NCBI GenBank assembly: GCA_011056555.1
Contig: DSEQ01000012.1
Coordinates: 1 to 61,903 of the forward strand
Direction of reading: 5' to 3'
From: Candidatus Zixiibacteriota bacterium
GTDB taxonomy: Bacteria > Zixibacteria > MSB-5A5 > JAABVY01
Length of the DNA: 61,903 nucleotides
Shown: one piece after another, positions 17,242 to 25,762 of the stretch
Position numbering within the stretch: the stretch's first letter is position 1
How the letters are laid out: each line of letters opens with the position of its first letter
Position numbers and translations under genes: made by a program
The notes under the pieces: generated by a model
Seen by the model: the letters and a program-made list of their open reading frames with translations, nothing else
The model's database searches: none
Told to the model about the DNA's origin: nothing

Positions 17242-18747
17242 ATGTTGAAAGGACTGAAACGCAGTTATGAAGAAAGAAGCTTTTGGCTGCCGATTGCTGC
17301 CGTGGCCATAATTTTCATGCTGTGGCTGTTTGGCCCGCAGGATACATGGGCGCAGGCGGCCGAGGACCATGATATTGATGACGGCAAGATAACTCTGGCG
17401 CTGGAAACCGAACTCCAGCTCTCAGAAGCTGTGCCATCGCATCTGGTAAATGTCTCCACAAATGAAGGCGTGGTCACCCTTTCCGGAAGTGTTTCCAACA
17501 TTCTGGCCAAGGAACGTGCCACCGAACTGGCGGAGACGATAAAGGGTGTACGCTCCGTGGTAAATAATATTGAAGTAAGAGCGGTCATCAGGCCGGATGA
17601 AGAATTGAAACAGGATATCATCAATGCTCTGCTATATGATCCTGCAACAGATTCTTATGAAATAACACCAACCGTGAATCAGGGTGTGGTAACGCTTGAA
17701 GGTACTGTCGAATCTTGGCAGGAAAAAAAGCTGGCCGGGGATGTGACGAAGAGTGTCCGCGGCGTAATGGAAGTAAAGAATAACATTCAAATCGATTACC
17801 TGGAACGACGGGCTGACACTGAAATCGAGGCCGATATCAAGCGCCGTTTGAAAAATGACGTCTGGGTCGATGAGGCCTTGATCAATGTCGACTCGGAAGG
17901 CGGAGATGTGACCCTAACCGGTACGGTAGGAAGCGCCGTCGAACGCAGGTGGGCCGCCTTCGATGCCTGGGTTATGGGTACAGAGTCGGTCGATACCAGC
18001 GGACTGGAAATAAAGTGGTGGGCACGTGATGAGATGAAAAGGAAGAGCCCTCATGAAGAGATGACCGACTCGGAAATCGAAGCCGCGGTGCAAGATGCTT
18101 TTTTGTATGATCCCCGCGTACATTCATTCAACATAGAGGCTGTGGCCGATAATGGTGTGGTACTGCTGTCGGGCACGGTGGACAATTACCGGGCTAAGAT
18201 GGCGGCTGAGAAGGACGCTATGAATACGGTCGGTGTCTGGAGAGTGAAAAACCATATCAAAGTCAGGCCCCTGGACCTTCCTGAAAATGAGACCCTTGAA
18301 GACCTGGTCCGTGCCGCGCTGGTGCGAGACCCATATGTAGAGAGTTATGATATCGGTATAACCGCGGTCAATGGAATGGTTTATCTGGACGGCGAGGTTA
18401 CCACGTCGTTTGAAAAGAACCATGCTGAAAAAGTGGCCTGGCGTGTGAACGGTGTTGTTGATGTCGTCAACCTGATCGATTACGCGCATACCTGGACCGA
18501 GAAGAACGACTGGGAGGTACAGCAGGATGTTATGAATCAGCTGTACTGGAGCCCTTTTGTCGATCTCGATGATGTCAGGGTCGAGGTTGAAAATGGCGTG
18601 GTTATTCTTGACGGAACGGTGGACACCTGGATAGAACGCATAACTGCGGGCAGAAATGCATTTGAGGCGGGAGCCAAGGATGTCTGGAATAAGATCGAGG
18701 TGCGCTATAATGGCCCATATTCTATTCTGCCTGAAGAAGAAGAATAG
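17242..18747 (+). CDS. Secreted protein with six BON domains (second paralog)
   Basis: The 501-residue paralog of the protein at 12188 has the same six-BON arrangement and obvious residue-level similarity (for example RSVVNNIEV, VWRVKNHIKV, EVTTSFEKNHAEKV). The N-terminus has a membrane-spanning signal (LPIAAVAIIFMLWLFG) with a plausible cleavage site after AQA. The ribosome site AAAAGGAGG is 7 nt upstream. Together the paralogs bracket the Pro/Glu-rich, CBS and ligD genes, which suggests an old segmental duplication or insertion between copies. Its periplasmic location and BON content suggest a role in envelope integrity under osmotic or other stress. Confidence 0.9.
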   Translation: MLKGLKRSYEERSFWLPIAAVAIIFMLWLFGPQDTWAQAAEDHDIDDGKITLALETELQLSEAVPSHLVNVSTNEGVVTLSGSVSNILAKERATELAETIKGVRSVVNNIEVRAVIRPDEELKQDIINALLYDPATDSYEITPTVNQGVVTLEGTVESWQEKKLAGDVTKSVRGVMEVKNNIQIDYLERRADTEIEADIKRRLKNDVWVDEALINVDSEGGDVTLTGTVGSAVERRWAAFDAWVMGTESVDTSGLEIKWWARDEMKRKSPHEEMTDSEIEAAVQDAFLYDPRVHSFNIEAVADNGVVLLSGTVDNYRAKMAAEKDAMNTVGVWRVKNHIKVRPLDLPENETLEDLVRAALVRDPYVESYDIGITAVNGMVYLDGEVTTSFEKNHAEKVAWRVNGVVDVVNLIDYAHTWTEKNDWEVQQDVMNQLYWSPFVDLDDVRVEVENGVVILDGTVDTWIERITAGRNAFEAGAKDVWNKIEVRYNGPYSILPEEEE

Positions 18748-18802
18748 GAGCATGGTCATGTTATGACTTACGCAGTTGAAACATGAGGCGTGTCTTTATG
18801 AG

Positions 18803-18829
18803 GCAGGCGGCCCCGGCGGGGCCATCTGC
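18803..18829 (+). other. Intercistronic hairpin
   Basis: GCAG-GC-GGCCCC, a GGC loop, then GGGGCC-AT-CTGC forms a 6-bp GC stem with a further 4-bp outer stem across a small internal loop. There is no U-run. It sits in the 110-nt gap between the second BON gene and the small membrane protein gene, and resembles the hairpins at 14607 and 20743. Confidence 0.5.
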
Positions 18830-18857
18830 AAATACCTGTTTTGATGGAGGCAATAAA

Positions 18858-19256
18858 ATGATAATAGGAGAACTGATAACAGCATTGATAATTGCAGTGC
18901 TGCTCAGTCTGCTTCTGGCCGCAGCCTTTGGCTGGGAGAGACCGGGCAGGCCGGGCATACTGCCATCGTTAGTATTTTTATTTTTTATAATATTTATAAC
19001 AACCTGGGCGGTGGGCGGATGGATGTCCAGCTTCGGCCCTGAAATTCTGGGGGTGTACTGGCTGCCATTTCTCTTTATAGGGCTGGTGGTGGCTCTTATT
19101 CTGGCCGCGGCGGTACCTCCGCGCAGGCCCAGAAGCGCACGCGAGGCGGTACGGCAGGCCGAGACGGCATCCGAAGCCCAGGCAGCACTGGGGGCATTTT
19201 TCTGGATATTGTTTGTCGGCCTGATTGTGCTCCTGGCCATTCGATATACAGCTTAA
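18858..19256 (+). CDS. Four-helix membrane protein of unknown function
   Basis: The 132-residue protein has four predicted membrane segments: ITALIIAVLLSLLLAAAF, SLVFLFFIIFITTWAVGG, LPFLFIGLVVALILAAAV and FFWILFVGLIVLLAIRY. A short Arg/Ala-rich loop (PPRRPRSAREAVRQAETAS) lies before the last helix. I do not recognise a named family. The ATG at 18858 follows GGAGG by 7 nt. The longer frame from 18783 lacks a ribosome site and would run through the hairpin. Its position between stress-type envelope genes suggests an envelope role, but none can be named. Confidence 0.75.
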   Translation: MIIGELITALIIAVLLSLLLAAAFGWERPGRPGILPSLVFLFFIIFITTWAVGGWMSSFGPEILGVYWLPFLFIGLVVALILAAAVPPRRPRSAREAVRQAETASEAQAALGAFFWILFVGLIVLLAIRYTA

Positions 19257-19282
19257 AAATAATTTGATGGGAGTTGAGAATA

Positions 19283-20056
19283 ATGTTGAGAAGCATCAAA
19301 GAACTGCTGGGATATGATATTGAAGCCAGAGATGGGAAGTTCGGCAAGGTCGATGACTTTCTTTTTGACGACGAGGGCTGGACTATTCGTTATCTGGTAA
19401 TTGACACCGGCAAATGGCTGCCCGGGAGGAAGGTCCTGATCTCGCCCCTGTCTCTGGGCCAGCCGGACTGGACCGGACGGGTCTTCCCGGTTGAACTGAC
19501 AAAACAGCAAATTGAGGACAGCCCATCCATTGAAAAAGATCAGCCGGTATCCCGCCAGCATGAGGAAAGATTGAGTGAATACTACAATCTTATGCCCTAC
19601 TGGACCGGGGGAGTTATGGGCGGTGCGCATGCCTCTCCTGTAAATGTCGGCGATCAATCGGGAACCTCGAGACGGCAGAAGCAAAGTGGAACCGGAATTA
19701 CCAAGGAGTCGGACAAAGTCCAGGGCGATCCCCATTTGAGGAGCTGTGATGAGGTTCTGGACTACAGGATCAAGTCCAAGGACAATAAGATCGGACACGT
19801 GGAAGACTACATCGTGGATGATGACACCTGGCTGATAAGGTATCTGGTAATCGATACCAGGAACTGGCTGCCGGGCCGCAAGGTACTCGTGGCGGTGCCC
19901 TGGATTGAGGATGTGAACTGGGGCGAAACGGAAGTCAGTGTCGATATGACCAAGGAAGAAATAAAGAACAGTCCCGAATATGATCCCTCGCAGCCAATCA
20001 ATCGTGAATATGAGCAGACCCTTTACGATTTTTACGGAAGGCCAAAATACTGGTAA
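19283..20056 (+). CDS. Tandem PRC-barrel domain protein
   Basis: The 257-residue protein has two PRC-barrel domains, about residues 1-80 and 150-235. They repeat the pattern L-x-Y-x-I-x-x-x-D-x-x-x-G-x-V-x-D, then W-x-I-R-Y-L-V-I-D-T-x-x-W-L-P-G-R-K-V-L (first copy SIKELLGYDIEARDGKFGKV, second SCDEVLDYRIKSKDNKIGHV). A low-complexity Gly/Ser/Thr linker joins them. PRC-barrels occur in the photosynthetic reaction-centre H subunit, in RimM and in many stress proteins. The exact role is unknown. The ATG at 19283 follows GGGAG. An in-frame TTG three codons earlier is less likely. Confidence 0.9.
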   Translation: MLRSIKELLGYDIEARDGKFGKVDDFLFDDEGWTIRYLVIDTGKWLPGRKVLISPLSLGQPDWTGRVFPVELTKQQIEDSPSIEKDQPVSRQHEERLSEYYNLMPYWTGGVMGGAHASPVNVGDQSGTSRRQKQSGTGITKESDKVQGDPHLRSCDEVLDYRIKSKDNKIGHVEDYIVDDDTWLIRYLVIDTRNWLPGRKVLVAVPWIEDVNWGETEVSVDMTKEEIKNSPEYDPSQPINREYEQTLYDFYGRPKYW

Positions 20057-20103
20057 TTCAATGTTCTTATAGATTTTTTACAGCTTTGGAAAGGATGAGT
20101 AAG

Positions 20104-20391
20104 GTGTCAAAAAGAGAGGAGTTTCTGGATCAGATGGAGTCTCAGCTTAATGTCTGGCGCGCTCAGATTTCTCGATTTGACGCGAGGGCAGAGAAGGAGA
20201 CCGAGGCAAGAAGAGAGGAGATGAAGAAGAAAATCGGCAATCTTCAAAACCAGATCAATGAATTCGAGGATCGCATGGAGGCGATAAAGAAGACTAATCA
20301 GGAGGCCTGGGAAGATTTAAAAGAGGGCGCCGAGAAGGCCTGGAGTAAGCTGAGCAAATCTTTTTCCAGTCTGGTTTCAACGTTTTATTAA
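20104..20391 (+). CDS. Small coiled-coil protein
   Basis: The protein of about 95 residues is nearly all charged helix (REEFLDQMESQLNVWRAQIS, EARREEMKKKIGNLQNQINE), with a C-terminal segment EKAWSKLSKSFSSLVSTFY. It resembles small sll1863-type or apolipoprotein-like stress proteins but cannot be assigned with confidence. The GTG at 20104 is preferred because AAGGA lies 8 nt upstream. An ATG at 20095 directly abuts that ribosome site and is the alternative. It sits between the PRC-barrel and dodecin genes. Confidence 0.7.
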   Translation: MSKREEFLDQMESQLNVWRAQISRFDARAEKETEARREEMKKKIGNLQNQINEFEDRMEAIKKTNQEAWEDLKEGAEKAWSKLSKSFSSLVSTFY

Positions 20392-20498
20392 AAGAATTGG
20401 TTGTAACAAGCGGTTATAATTTGAAGACAATTATTAAGCCGCTGATAGAATTTGATTGATTAACATCATCTCACAAAACCTTTAAAAAGGAGGACTCA

Positions 20499-20705
20499 AT
20501 GTCGGTAGTAAAAGTGATCGAAGTATTGTCGCAATCTGACAAGGGCTGGGAAGAGGCGGCCCAGGAAGCCATCAACCAGGCCTCGAAGACGGTCAGGAAT
20601 ATTCAATCGGTTTACATCAAGGAAATGCAGGCAATTGTCGAGAACAATAAGATTGTCAGCTACCGCATAAACGCCAAGATATCTTTTCTTATAGGCGAAC
20701 AATAA
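20499..20705 (+). CDS. Dodecin, flavin-binding
   Basis: The 68-residue protein matches the dodecin family along its whole length: SVVKVIEVLSQSDKGWEEAA, ASKTVRNIQSVYIKEMQAIV and RINAKISFLIGE. Dodecins form hollow dodecamers that bind flavin or CoA pairs and buffer these cofactors in the cytoplasm. The Trp of the GWEEA motif, which stacks on the flavin, is present. A strong AAGGAGG sits 7 nt before the ATG. It is a frequent member of stress or stationary-phase gene sets together with CBS, BON and PRC proteins. Confidence 0.95.
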   Translation: MSVVKVIEVLSQSDKGWEEAAQEAINQASKTVRNIQSVYIKEMQAIVENNKIVSYRINAKISFLIGEQ

Positions 20706-20742
20706 AAATACTGGGTATCCCAGAAGAGACTAGCGAGAGGAT

Positions 20743-20774
20743 GAGGGAGATATATATAAAGCTATATCTCCTTC
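20743..20774 (+). other. Intercistronic hairpin
   Basis: GGAGATATA (20746-20754) pairs with TATATCTCC (20763-20771), and the stem extends outward by three pairs including a G-U. A smaller CTGGG-TAT-CCCAG hairpin precedes it at 20711-20723. Neither is followed by a U-run. Both lie in the 100-nt gap between the dodecin and pfkB genes. Confidence 0.5.
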
Positions 20775-20804
20775 AGTATATAATTTCAGGCAGGATTGCA
20801 ACTT

Positions 20805-21755
20805 ATGAATGATCAGAAAACGATCGTCACGATAACATTGAATCCATCAATCGATATTAACACGCAAACCGACAAGGTCACTTCCGAGCAAAAATTGCGC
20901 TGCGAAAGTCCCCGCTATGAGCCGGGCGGCGGCGGGATAAATGTCTCACGGGCAATAAAGAAGCTGGAGGGGGAATCGCTGGCCATGTTCTCCTTGGGCG
21001 GAACCAATGGCGAAATGCTGAAACAGCTTCTTAAAAAGGAGAGTATAAATTTAATGCCGGTTGAAATCGGTGCAATAACCCGTGAAAACCTGACCGTTTA
21101 TGAGAATTCCAGCGGCGAGCAATACAGGTTCGTGATGCCCGGACCCGAAATTGGGGAATCGGAATGGAAGAAATATCTGGACGAGATAGAAAATATGCGG
21201 CACAAGGCTGATTACATTGTAATCAGCGGGAGCCTGCCCCCGGGTGTGCCGGAACATTTTTATGCCAGGATTGCAAAACTGGGCAAGGAAATCGAGGCCA
21301 GGGTATTGGTGGATACAAAAGGTGCGGCGCTGAAGCGGGCGGTAGAGGAAGGCGTCTACATGATTAAGGTGAATGTTCGCGAGTTTAACGACATCCATGA
21401 TGAAGAGCTTGACTCCGAAGAGCAGATAATAGGGGCCGCACAAAGAATTCTGGATGAATGCGGATGCAGCCTGGTGGTAATCACTCTGGGATCGGCGGGA
21501 GCCATTGTAGTTTCCCAGGAGGGCAGCGGCCATTTCCGTTCTCCCACGGTACCTATCAGGAGCAAGGTCGGGGCGGGCGATTCCATGATGGCGGGCATAG
21601 TACTGGCCCTGGCCCGCGGCAGGAAGAACGCTCAGGCAGTCAAATATGGTGTGGCGGCCGGGGCTGCGGCGGTGATGACTCCGGGCACCGAGCTGTGCCG
21701 CAAGGAAGACACGGAAAGATTATTCAAGCAGATTTCTTCAGAGGATATCCGGTAA
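20805..21755 (+). CDS. pfkB: 6-phosphofructokinase II (PfkB family)
   Basis: The 316-residue sugar kinase of the PfkB/ribokinase fold is close to Escherichia coli PfkB in key segments: TITLNPSIDINTQ, LRCESPRYEPGGGGINVSRA, SSGEQYRFVMPGPE, ISGSLPPGVPEH, and the catalytic GAGDSMMAG with base D259. It phosphorylates fructose 6-phosphate to the 1,6-bisphosphate, or a related phosphosugar. The ATG at 20805 is chosen since AGGA lies 10 nt upstream. The in-frame TTG nine nt earlier is unlikely. It precedes the trehalose synthase gene closely, so both may be cotranscribed. PfkB-type kinases often sit in dormancy regulons. Confidence 0.92.
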   Translation: MNDQKTIVTITLNPSIDINTQTDKVTSEQKLRCESPRYEPGGGGINVSRAIKKLEGESLAMFSLGGTNGEMLKQLLKKESINLMPVEIGAITRENLTVYENSSGEQYRFVMPGPEIGESEWKKYLDEIENMRHKADYIVISGSLPPGVPEHFYARIAKLGKEIEARVLVDTKGAALKRAVEEGVYMIKVNVREFNDIHDEELDSEEQIIGAAQRILDECGCSLVVITLGSAGAIVVSQEGSGHFRSPTVPIRSKVGAGDSMMAGIVLALARGRKNAQAVKYGVAAGAAAVMTPGTELCRKEDTERLFKQISSEDIR

Positions 21756-21774
21756 GAAGAAAGGAATGCAGAAG

Positions 21775-23019
21775 ATGAAGGAATATGAAATATATACCCT
21801 GGATGATTATGAAAAGTTTATTGGAGCCGAAGCAGTGGACCGTATCTGGGAAAAGTCTTCATCGCTTCAGGACTTTCACGTGGCCAATATCAATGCCACA
21901 TATTACGGGGGAGGTGTGGCGGGGCTGTTGTCCTCTTTCATTTTGCTCATGAACAGCGTTGGTATTAAAACCGGATGGAGGGTCATTCAGGGCTCGCCGG
22001 ACTTCTTCAGCGTGACCAAGAAGATGCACAATGCTTTGCAGGGGGGCGACATTAATTTGACCGACCAGAAGAAGTATGTCTACGAATCGGTCATCTATGA
22101 AAACGCGGTGCGCAATCATCTCGATCACGACCTTGTCATTATACATGATCCCCAGCCGTTGCCGATGATCATGCACTACACCAAACGCGGCCCCTGGATT
22201 TGGCGCTGCCATATCGATCTAACCAGTCCCAACAGGGAATTATGGGAATACATCAGGACATTCGTCGAGAAGTATGATACGGTGATCCTGACTTTGAAGG
22301 AATATCAGCAGGAGCTGAATACGCCCCAGCTTTTCTTTCAGCCTGCCATAGATCCGTTCAATGTAACCAACAAGGAGATGAGCGAGGAGGAGATGCAGGA
22401 GCGGCTGGATCATTACGACATACCTACCGATCTTCCGCTGATTGCCCAAATCTCCCGTTTCGACCGATGGAAGGATCCGGAAGGGGTTATTGCGGCTTTC
22501 AAGAAGGTCCGCAAGGAGGTCGATTGTACGCTGGTGCTGCTGGGAAATATCGCCACGGATGATCCCGAGGGCAAGGATGTATATGAGTCCCTGCTGGAAT
22601 GCCAGGAAGAGCGGATTATTATCATGAGCCGCCAGGATACTGCTCTGGTTAATGCCCTGCAAACCAAGGCGGCGGTAATTGTGCAGAAGTCCAAGCGTGA
22701 GGGCTTCGGCCTGACCGTCACCGAAGCCATGTGGAAAGGTACCCCGGTTGTCGGAGGAGATGCGGGCGGAATCAGAAAGCAGATCCAGGACGGTGAGAAC
22801 GGTTACCTGGTTTCCTCGGTTGATGAGACAGCCGAAAGAATTCTTAAACTTCTAAAAGATAAAAAATTGCGCGATAAAATGGGTCAGAAGGCACGGGAAT
22901 CAGTCAAGAAGAAGTATCTCCTGAGCCGTTATCTTGAAAATTATCTGGACCTTTTTAATTCATACGAGACGAGCTATACTCTCAAGAGCCACAGGATCGG
23001 CAACGAATTTACCGATTAG
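21775..23019 (+). CDS. treT: Trehalose synthase TreT-like glycosyltransferase (GT4)
   Basis: The protein of about 414 residues belongs to the GT4 family that joins NDP-glucose and glucose into trehalose (trehalose glycosyltransferring synthase) or acts as a trehalose phosphorylase. Recognisable parts are VANINATYYGGGVAGLLSSF, WRVIQGSPDFFSVTKKMHN, HDPQPLPMIMHY, IWRCHIDLTSPN, QISRFDRWKDPEGVI, and the donor site KREGFGLTVTEAMWKGTPVV with its E-x7-E pattern. It acts in the cytoplasm. With the OtsA-OtsB fusion at 40122 it gives two independent routes to trehalose. The ATG at 21775 is favoured since AAAGGA lies 9 nt upstream. An ATG at 21766 overlaps that site. Confidence 0.9.
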   Translation: MKEYEIYTLDDYEKFIGAEAVDRIWEKSSSLQDFHVANINATYYGGGVAGLLSSFILLMNSVGIKTGWRVIQGSPDFFSVTKKMHNALQGGDINLTDQKKYVYESVIYENAVRNHLDHDLVIIHDPQPLPMIMHYTKRGPWIWRCHIDLTSPNRELWEYIRTFVEKYDTVILTLKEYQQELNTPQLFFQPAIDPFNVTNKEMSEEEMQERLDHYDIPTDLPLIAQISRFDRWKDPEGVIAAFKKVRKEVDCTLVLLGNIATDDPEGKDVYESLLECQEERIIIMSRQDTALVNALQTKAAVIVQKSKREGFGLTVTEAMWKGTPVVGGDAGGIRKQIQDGENGYLVSSVDETAERILKLLKDKKLRDKMGQKARESVKKKYLLSRYLENYLDLFNSYETSYTLKSHRIGNEFTD

Positions 23020-23022
23020 TAT

Positions 23023-25722
23023 ATGTTTATGGCAAATACAAAATCTGACGTAAGAGTCAACAAAGACAGCAGAGAGCCCTGGCGGCGCGGCGCGGAAGAA
23101 TTGTTGAGGGAACTTGATGTGGACCGGAATAAGGGGCTCTCGTCATCAGAAGCGGCCGAGCGCCAGAGCAAATTCGGCAAGAATCTTCTTCGCGAGGTGG
23201 AGGAGAGAAGCATCTGGAGCATTTTTGCCGATCAATTTAAGAGCCTGGTTATTCTGATACTGGCGGTTGCTTCAGCTCTGTCGTTCATATTCGGAGAGGT
23301 GATTCAAGGCTTTGCGGTGGCCGGGGCGATTCTAATAAACGCATTGATCGGGTTTTTCACCGAACTGAAAGCGGTTAAATCGATGCAAAGCCTGCGGGAG
23401 ATGAGTAAGGTTACCACCAAGGTCAGGAGAGATGGTGAGGCCAAAAATATAAATGCCCGCGAGATCGTGCCCGGAGACATAGTCATTCTGGAGGGGGGCG
23501 ACATAGTAACCGCCGATATGCGTTTGCTGGAGGCTAATAAGCTTCAGCTGAATGAATCCGCTTTGACGGGGGAATCGATGCCCGTTTCCAAGCAGGTCGA
23601 GGCGCTGGACCAGGATGTTCCCCTGGCAGAGCGATCCAATATGCTCTTCAAAGGTACCGCAGTTACCCGCGGTTCAGGAGAAGGACTTGTGATTTCCACA
23701 GGTATGAATACCGAACTGGGTGAAATCTCGGAATTGGTGGAGGCCGCGGGAGAGGATCTCACCCCGCTGGAGAAACGCCTGAACCGCCTGGGACACAGCC
23801 TGATCTGGGTAACATTGGCGGTTGCCGCAGTTGTAGCTGTAACGGGAATTTTGCGCGGTAAGGAACTCGTACTTATGATTGAAACCTCTGTGGCACTGGC
23901 TGTTGCAGCGATCCCCGAGGGCCTTCCGATTGTGGCCACCATCGCACTCGCGCGGGGTATGATGCGGATGGCCAGACGCAATGCCCTGGTCAACCGGCTG
24001 GCCTCGGTTGAGACCCTGGGAGCGACCAATGTTATCTGTACCGACAAGACCGGAACGCTGACTGAAAATGAGATGACGGTTACAAAATTAATACTGGAGA
24101 CGGGGGAAATTAAAATCACGGAGGACCGCTTTGAAGACTCGAACGGACCTATCGATGAACCCTCTGAAGCTTTAAAGAAAGCGCTGATTGTCGGGGTGCT
24201 GTGCAATAATGCCTCCCTTTCCCGGGGCAATACCCCTGATAGTGATAGTCACGTCGGAGATCCGATCGAAGTGGCGATCCTGGAGGCGGCCGACAAACTT
24301 AATTACAGACGTTCCGAATTATTAGAGCAAATGCCCGAGGAGCGCGAAGAGGCTTTCGATCCCGACACCAAGATGATGGCTACATTCAACCGCAATAACG
24401 GCGGCTACATGGTATCGGTTAAAGGCGCACCTGAAAGTGTGTTTGAGGTTTGTACCAATGTGCTGGCCGGTGATGATATTAGAAATCTGGATAATGCTGA
24501 CAGGTGGGAGAAGCTGAATAATGAGATGGCGGAGGATGGCCTGAGGGTATTGGCCCTGGCATTCAAGCAATCAGAGAGCCCGGATGCTAATCCTTATAAC
24601 GATTTGACCCTCATTGGTCTAATGGGATTCACGGATCCTCCCCGTGAGGATGTAAAGGATTCAATTAAGGTATGCCACAAAGCCGGTATCAGGGTCATAA
24701 TGGTTACCGGCGATCAGGAGGTTACCGCCCGAAATGTGGGGGAGCAGGTTGGCCTGGTTGAGAATGATAATGCCGCTGTGATGAAGAGCCGGGAATTGCA
24801 TGATGTTGAAAGCCTGTCGGATAAAGACAAAGAGCGAATAATAAATGCCTCCATATTCGCGAGGGTCAGCCCTCGCCAGAAACTGGATTTGATCTCGATT
24901 CATCAGGAGAACAATTCCATTGTGGCCATGACCGGCGACGGGGTCAACGATGCCCCTGCCCTGAAGAAGGCGGATATCGGTATTGCCATGGGCAGGCGGG
25001 GAACCCAGGTTGCGCGAGAAGCGGCGGATATGATCCTCAAGGATGATGCTTTCTCGACCATAGTTGCAGCGGTACAGCAGGGCCGGGTTATTTTTGACAA
25101 CATACGCAAGTTTGTAATCTATCTCCTCTCCGGGAATTCCAGTGAGATAATCGCGGTGGGGGCAGCATCTCTGGCAAATGCCCCTCTGCCTTTAATGCCG
25201 CTGCAGATTCTCTTTTTAAACCTCGTGCTGGATGTATTTCCGGCCCTGGCCCTGGGGGTGGGCGAAGGTGATCCGCGCATCATGAACCGCAGGCCGCGTC
25301 CTGCTGATGAGCCGGTACTCGGTTGGAATCATTGGGGTTTTATAGGAGCCTTCGGATTATTGATTGCCGCCTCGGTACTGGCAGCATTTGCAATTGCAAT
25401 CAACTGGCTCAAACTCGATACCGGCCAGGCGGTGACGGTTTCATTTCTGACACTGGCATTTGCCCGGCTGTGGCATGTTTTCAATATGCGCGATTTACGC
25501 AGCGGCTTTATCAGCAACGAAATAACAAGGAACGTTTATGTCTGGGGAGCGTTGTTTTTATGTACAGTATTGTTGTTATCGGTAGTGTATATTCCGGGAC
25601 CCGCTAAGGTCATTGGAGTGGTACCGCTGGATTTGAAGCGCTGGGCCCTGATTCTGCCGATGAGTTTGATTCCCTGGATAGCGGGCCAGATTTATAAATC
25701 AGTCGGAGGAAGAGAAAAATAG
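23023..25722 (+). CDS. Ca2+-type P2A cation-transporting ATPase
   Basis: The 899-residue P-type ATPase has an N-terminal cation ATPase domain, actuator TGES (ALTGESMPVSKQ), phosphorylation site D341 in DKTGTLTENEMTV, nucleotide domain with KGAPESVFEVC, and hinge TGDGVNDAPALKKADIGIAM. Ion-site residues of SERCA-type pumps are conserved: M4 VAAIPEGLP, M5 GNSSEII (Asn and Glu) and M6 LNLVLDVFPALALG (Asn and Asp). This favours Ca2+ or Mn2+ export over Na/K or H+ transport. It lies 3 nt after treT with no clear ribosome site, so coupling is likely. Such pumps accompany CBS, BON and universal-stress proteins in other stress clusters. ATG 23023 or 23029 are both possible starts. Confidence 0.9.
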   Translation: MFMANTKSDVRVNKDSREPWRRGAEELLRELDVDRNKGLSSSEAAERQSKFGKNLLREVEERSIWSIFADQFKSLVILILAVASALSFIFGEVIQGFAVAGAILINALIGFFTELKAVKSMQSLREMSKVTTKVRRDGEAKNINAREIVPGDIVILEGGDIVTADMRLLEANKLQLNESALTGESMPVSKQVEALDQDVPLAERSNMLFKGTAVTRGSGEGLVISTGMNTELGEISELVEAAGEDLTPLEKRLNRLGHSLIWVTLAVAAVVAVTGILRGKELVLMIETSVALAVAAIPEGLPIVATIALARGMMRMARRNALVNRLASVETLGATNVICTDKTGTLTENEMTVTKLILETGEIKITEDRFEDSNGPIDEPSEALKKALIVGVLCNNASLSRGNTPDSDSHVGDPIEVAILEAADKLNYRRSELLEQMPEEREEAFDPDTKMMATFNRNNGGYMVSVKGAPESVFEVCTNVLAGDDIRNLDNADRWEKLNNEMAEDGLRVLALAFKQSESPDANPYNDLTLIGLMGFTDPPREDVKDSIKVCHKAGIRVIMVTGDQEVTARNVGEQVGLVENDNAAVMKSRELHDVESLSDKDKERIINASIFARVSPRQKLDLISIHQENNSIVAMTGDGVNDAPALKKADIGIAMGRRGTQVAREAADMILKDDAFSTIVAAVQQGRVIFDNIRKFVIYLLSGNSSEIIAVGAASLANAPLPLMPLQILFLNLVLDVFPALALGVGEGDPRIMNRRPRPADEPVLGWNHWGFIGAFGLLIAASVLAAFAIAINWLKLDTGQAVTVSFLTLAFARLWHVFNMRDLRSGFISNEITRNVYVWGALFLCTVLLLSVVYIPGPAKVIGVVPLDLKRWALILPMSLIPWIAGQIYKSVGGREK

Positions 25723-25762
25723 TTGCAGAACCAATCTCAAAAATAAGAGGAGTTGAGTTTCT

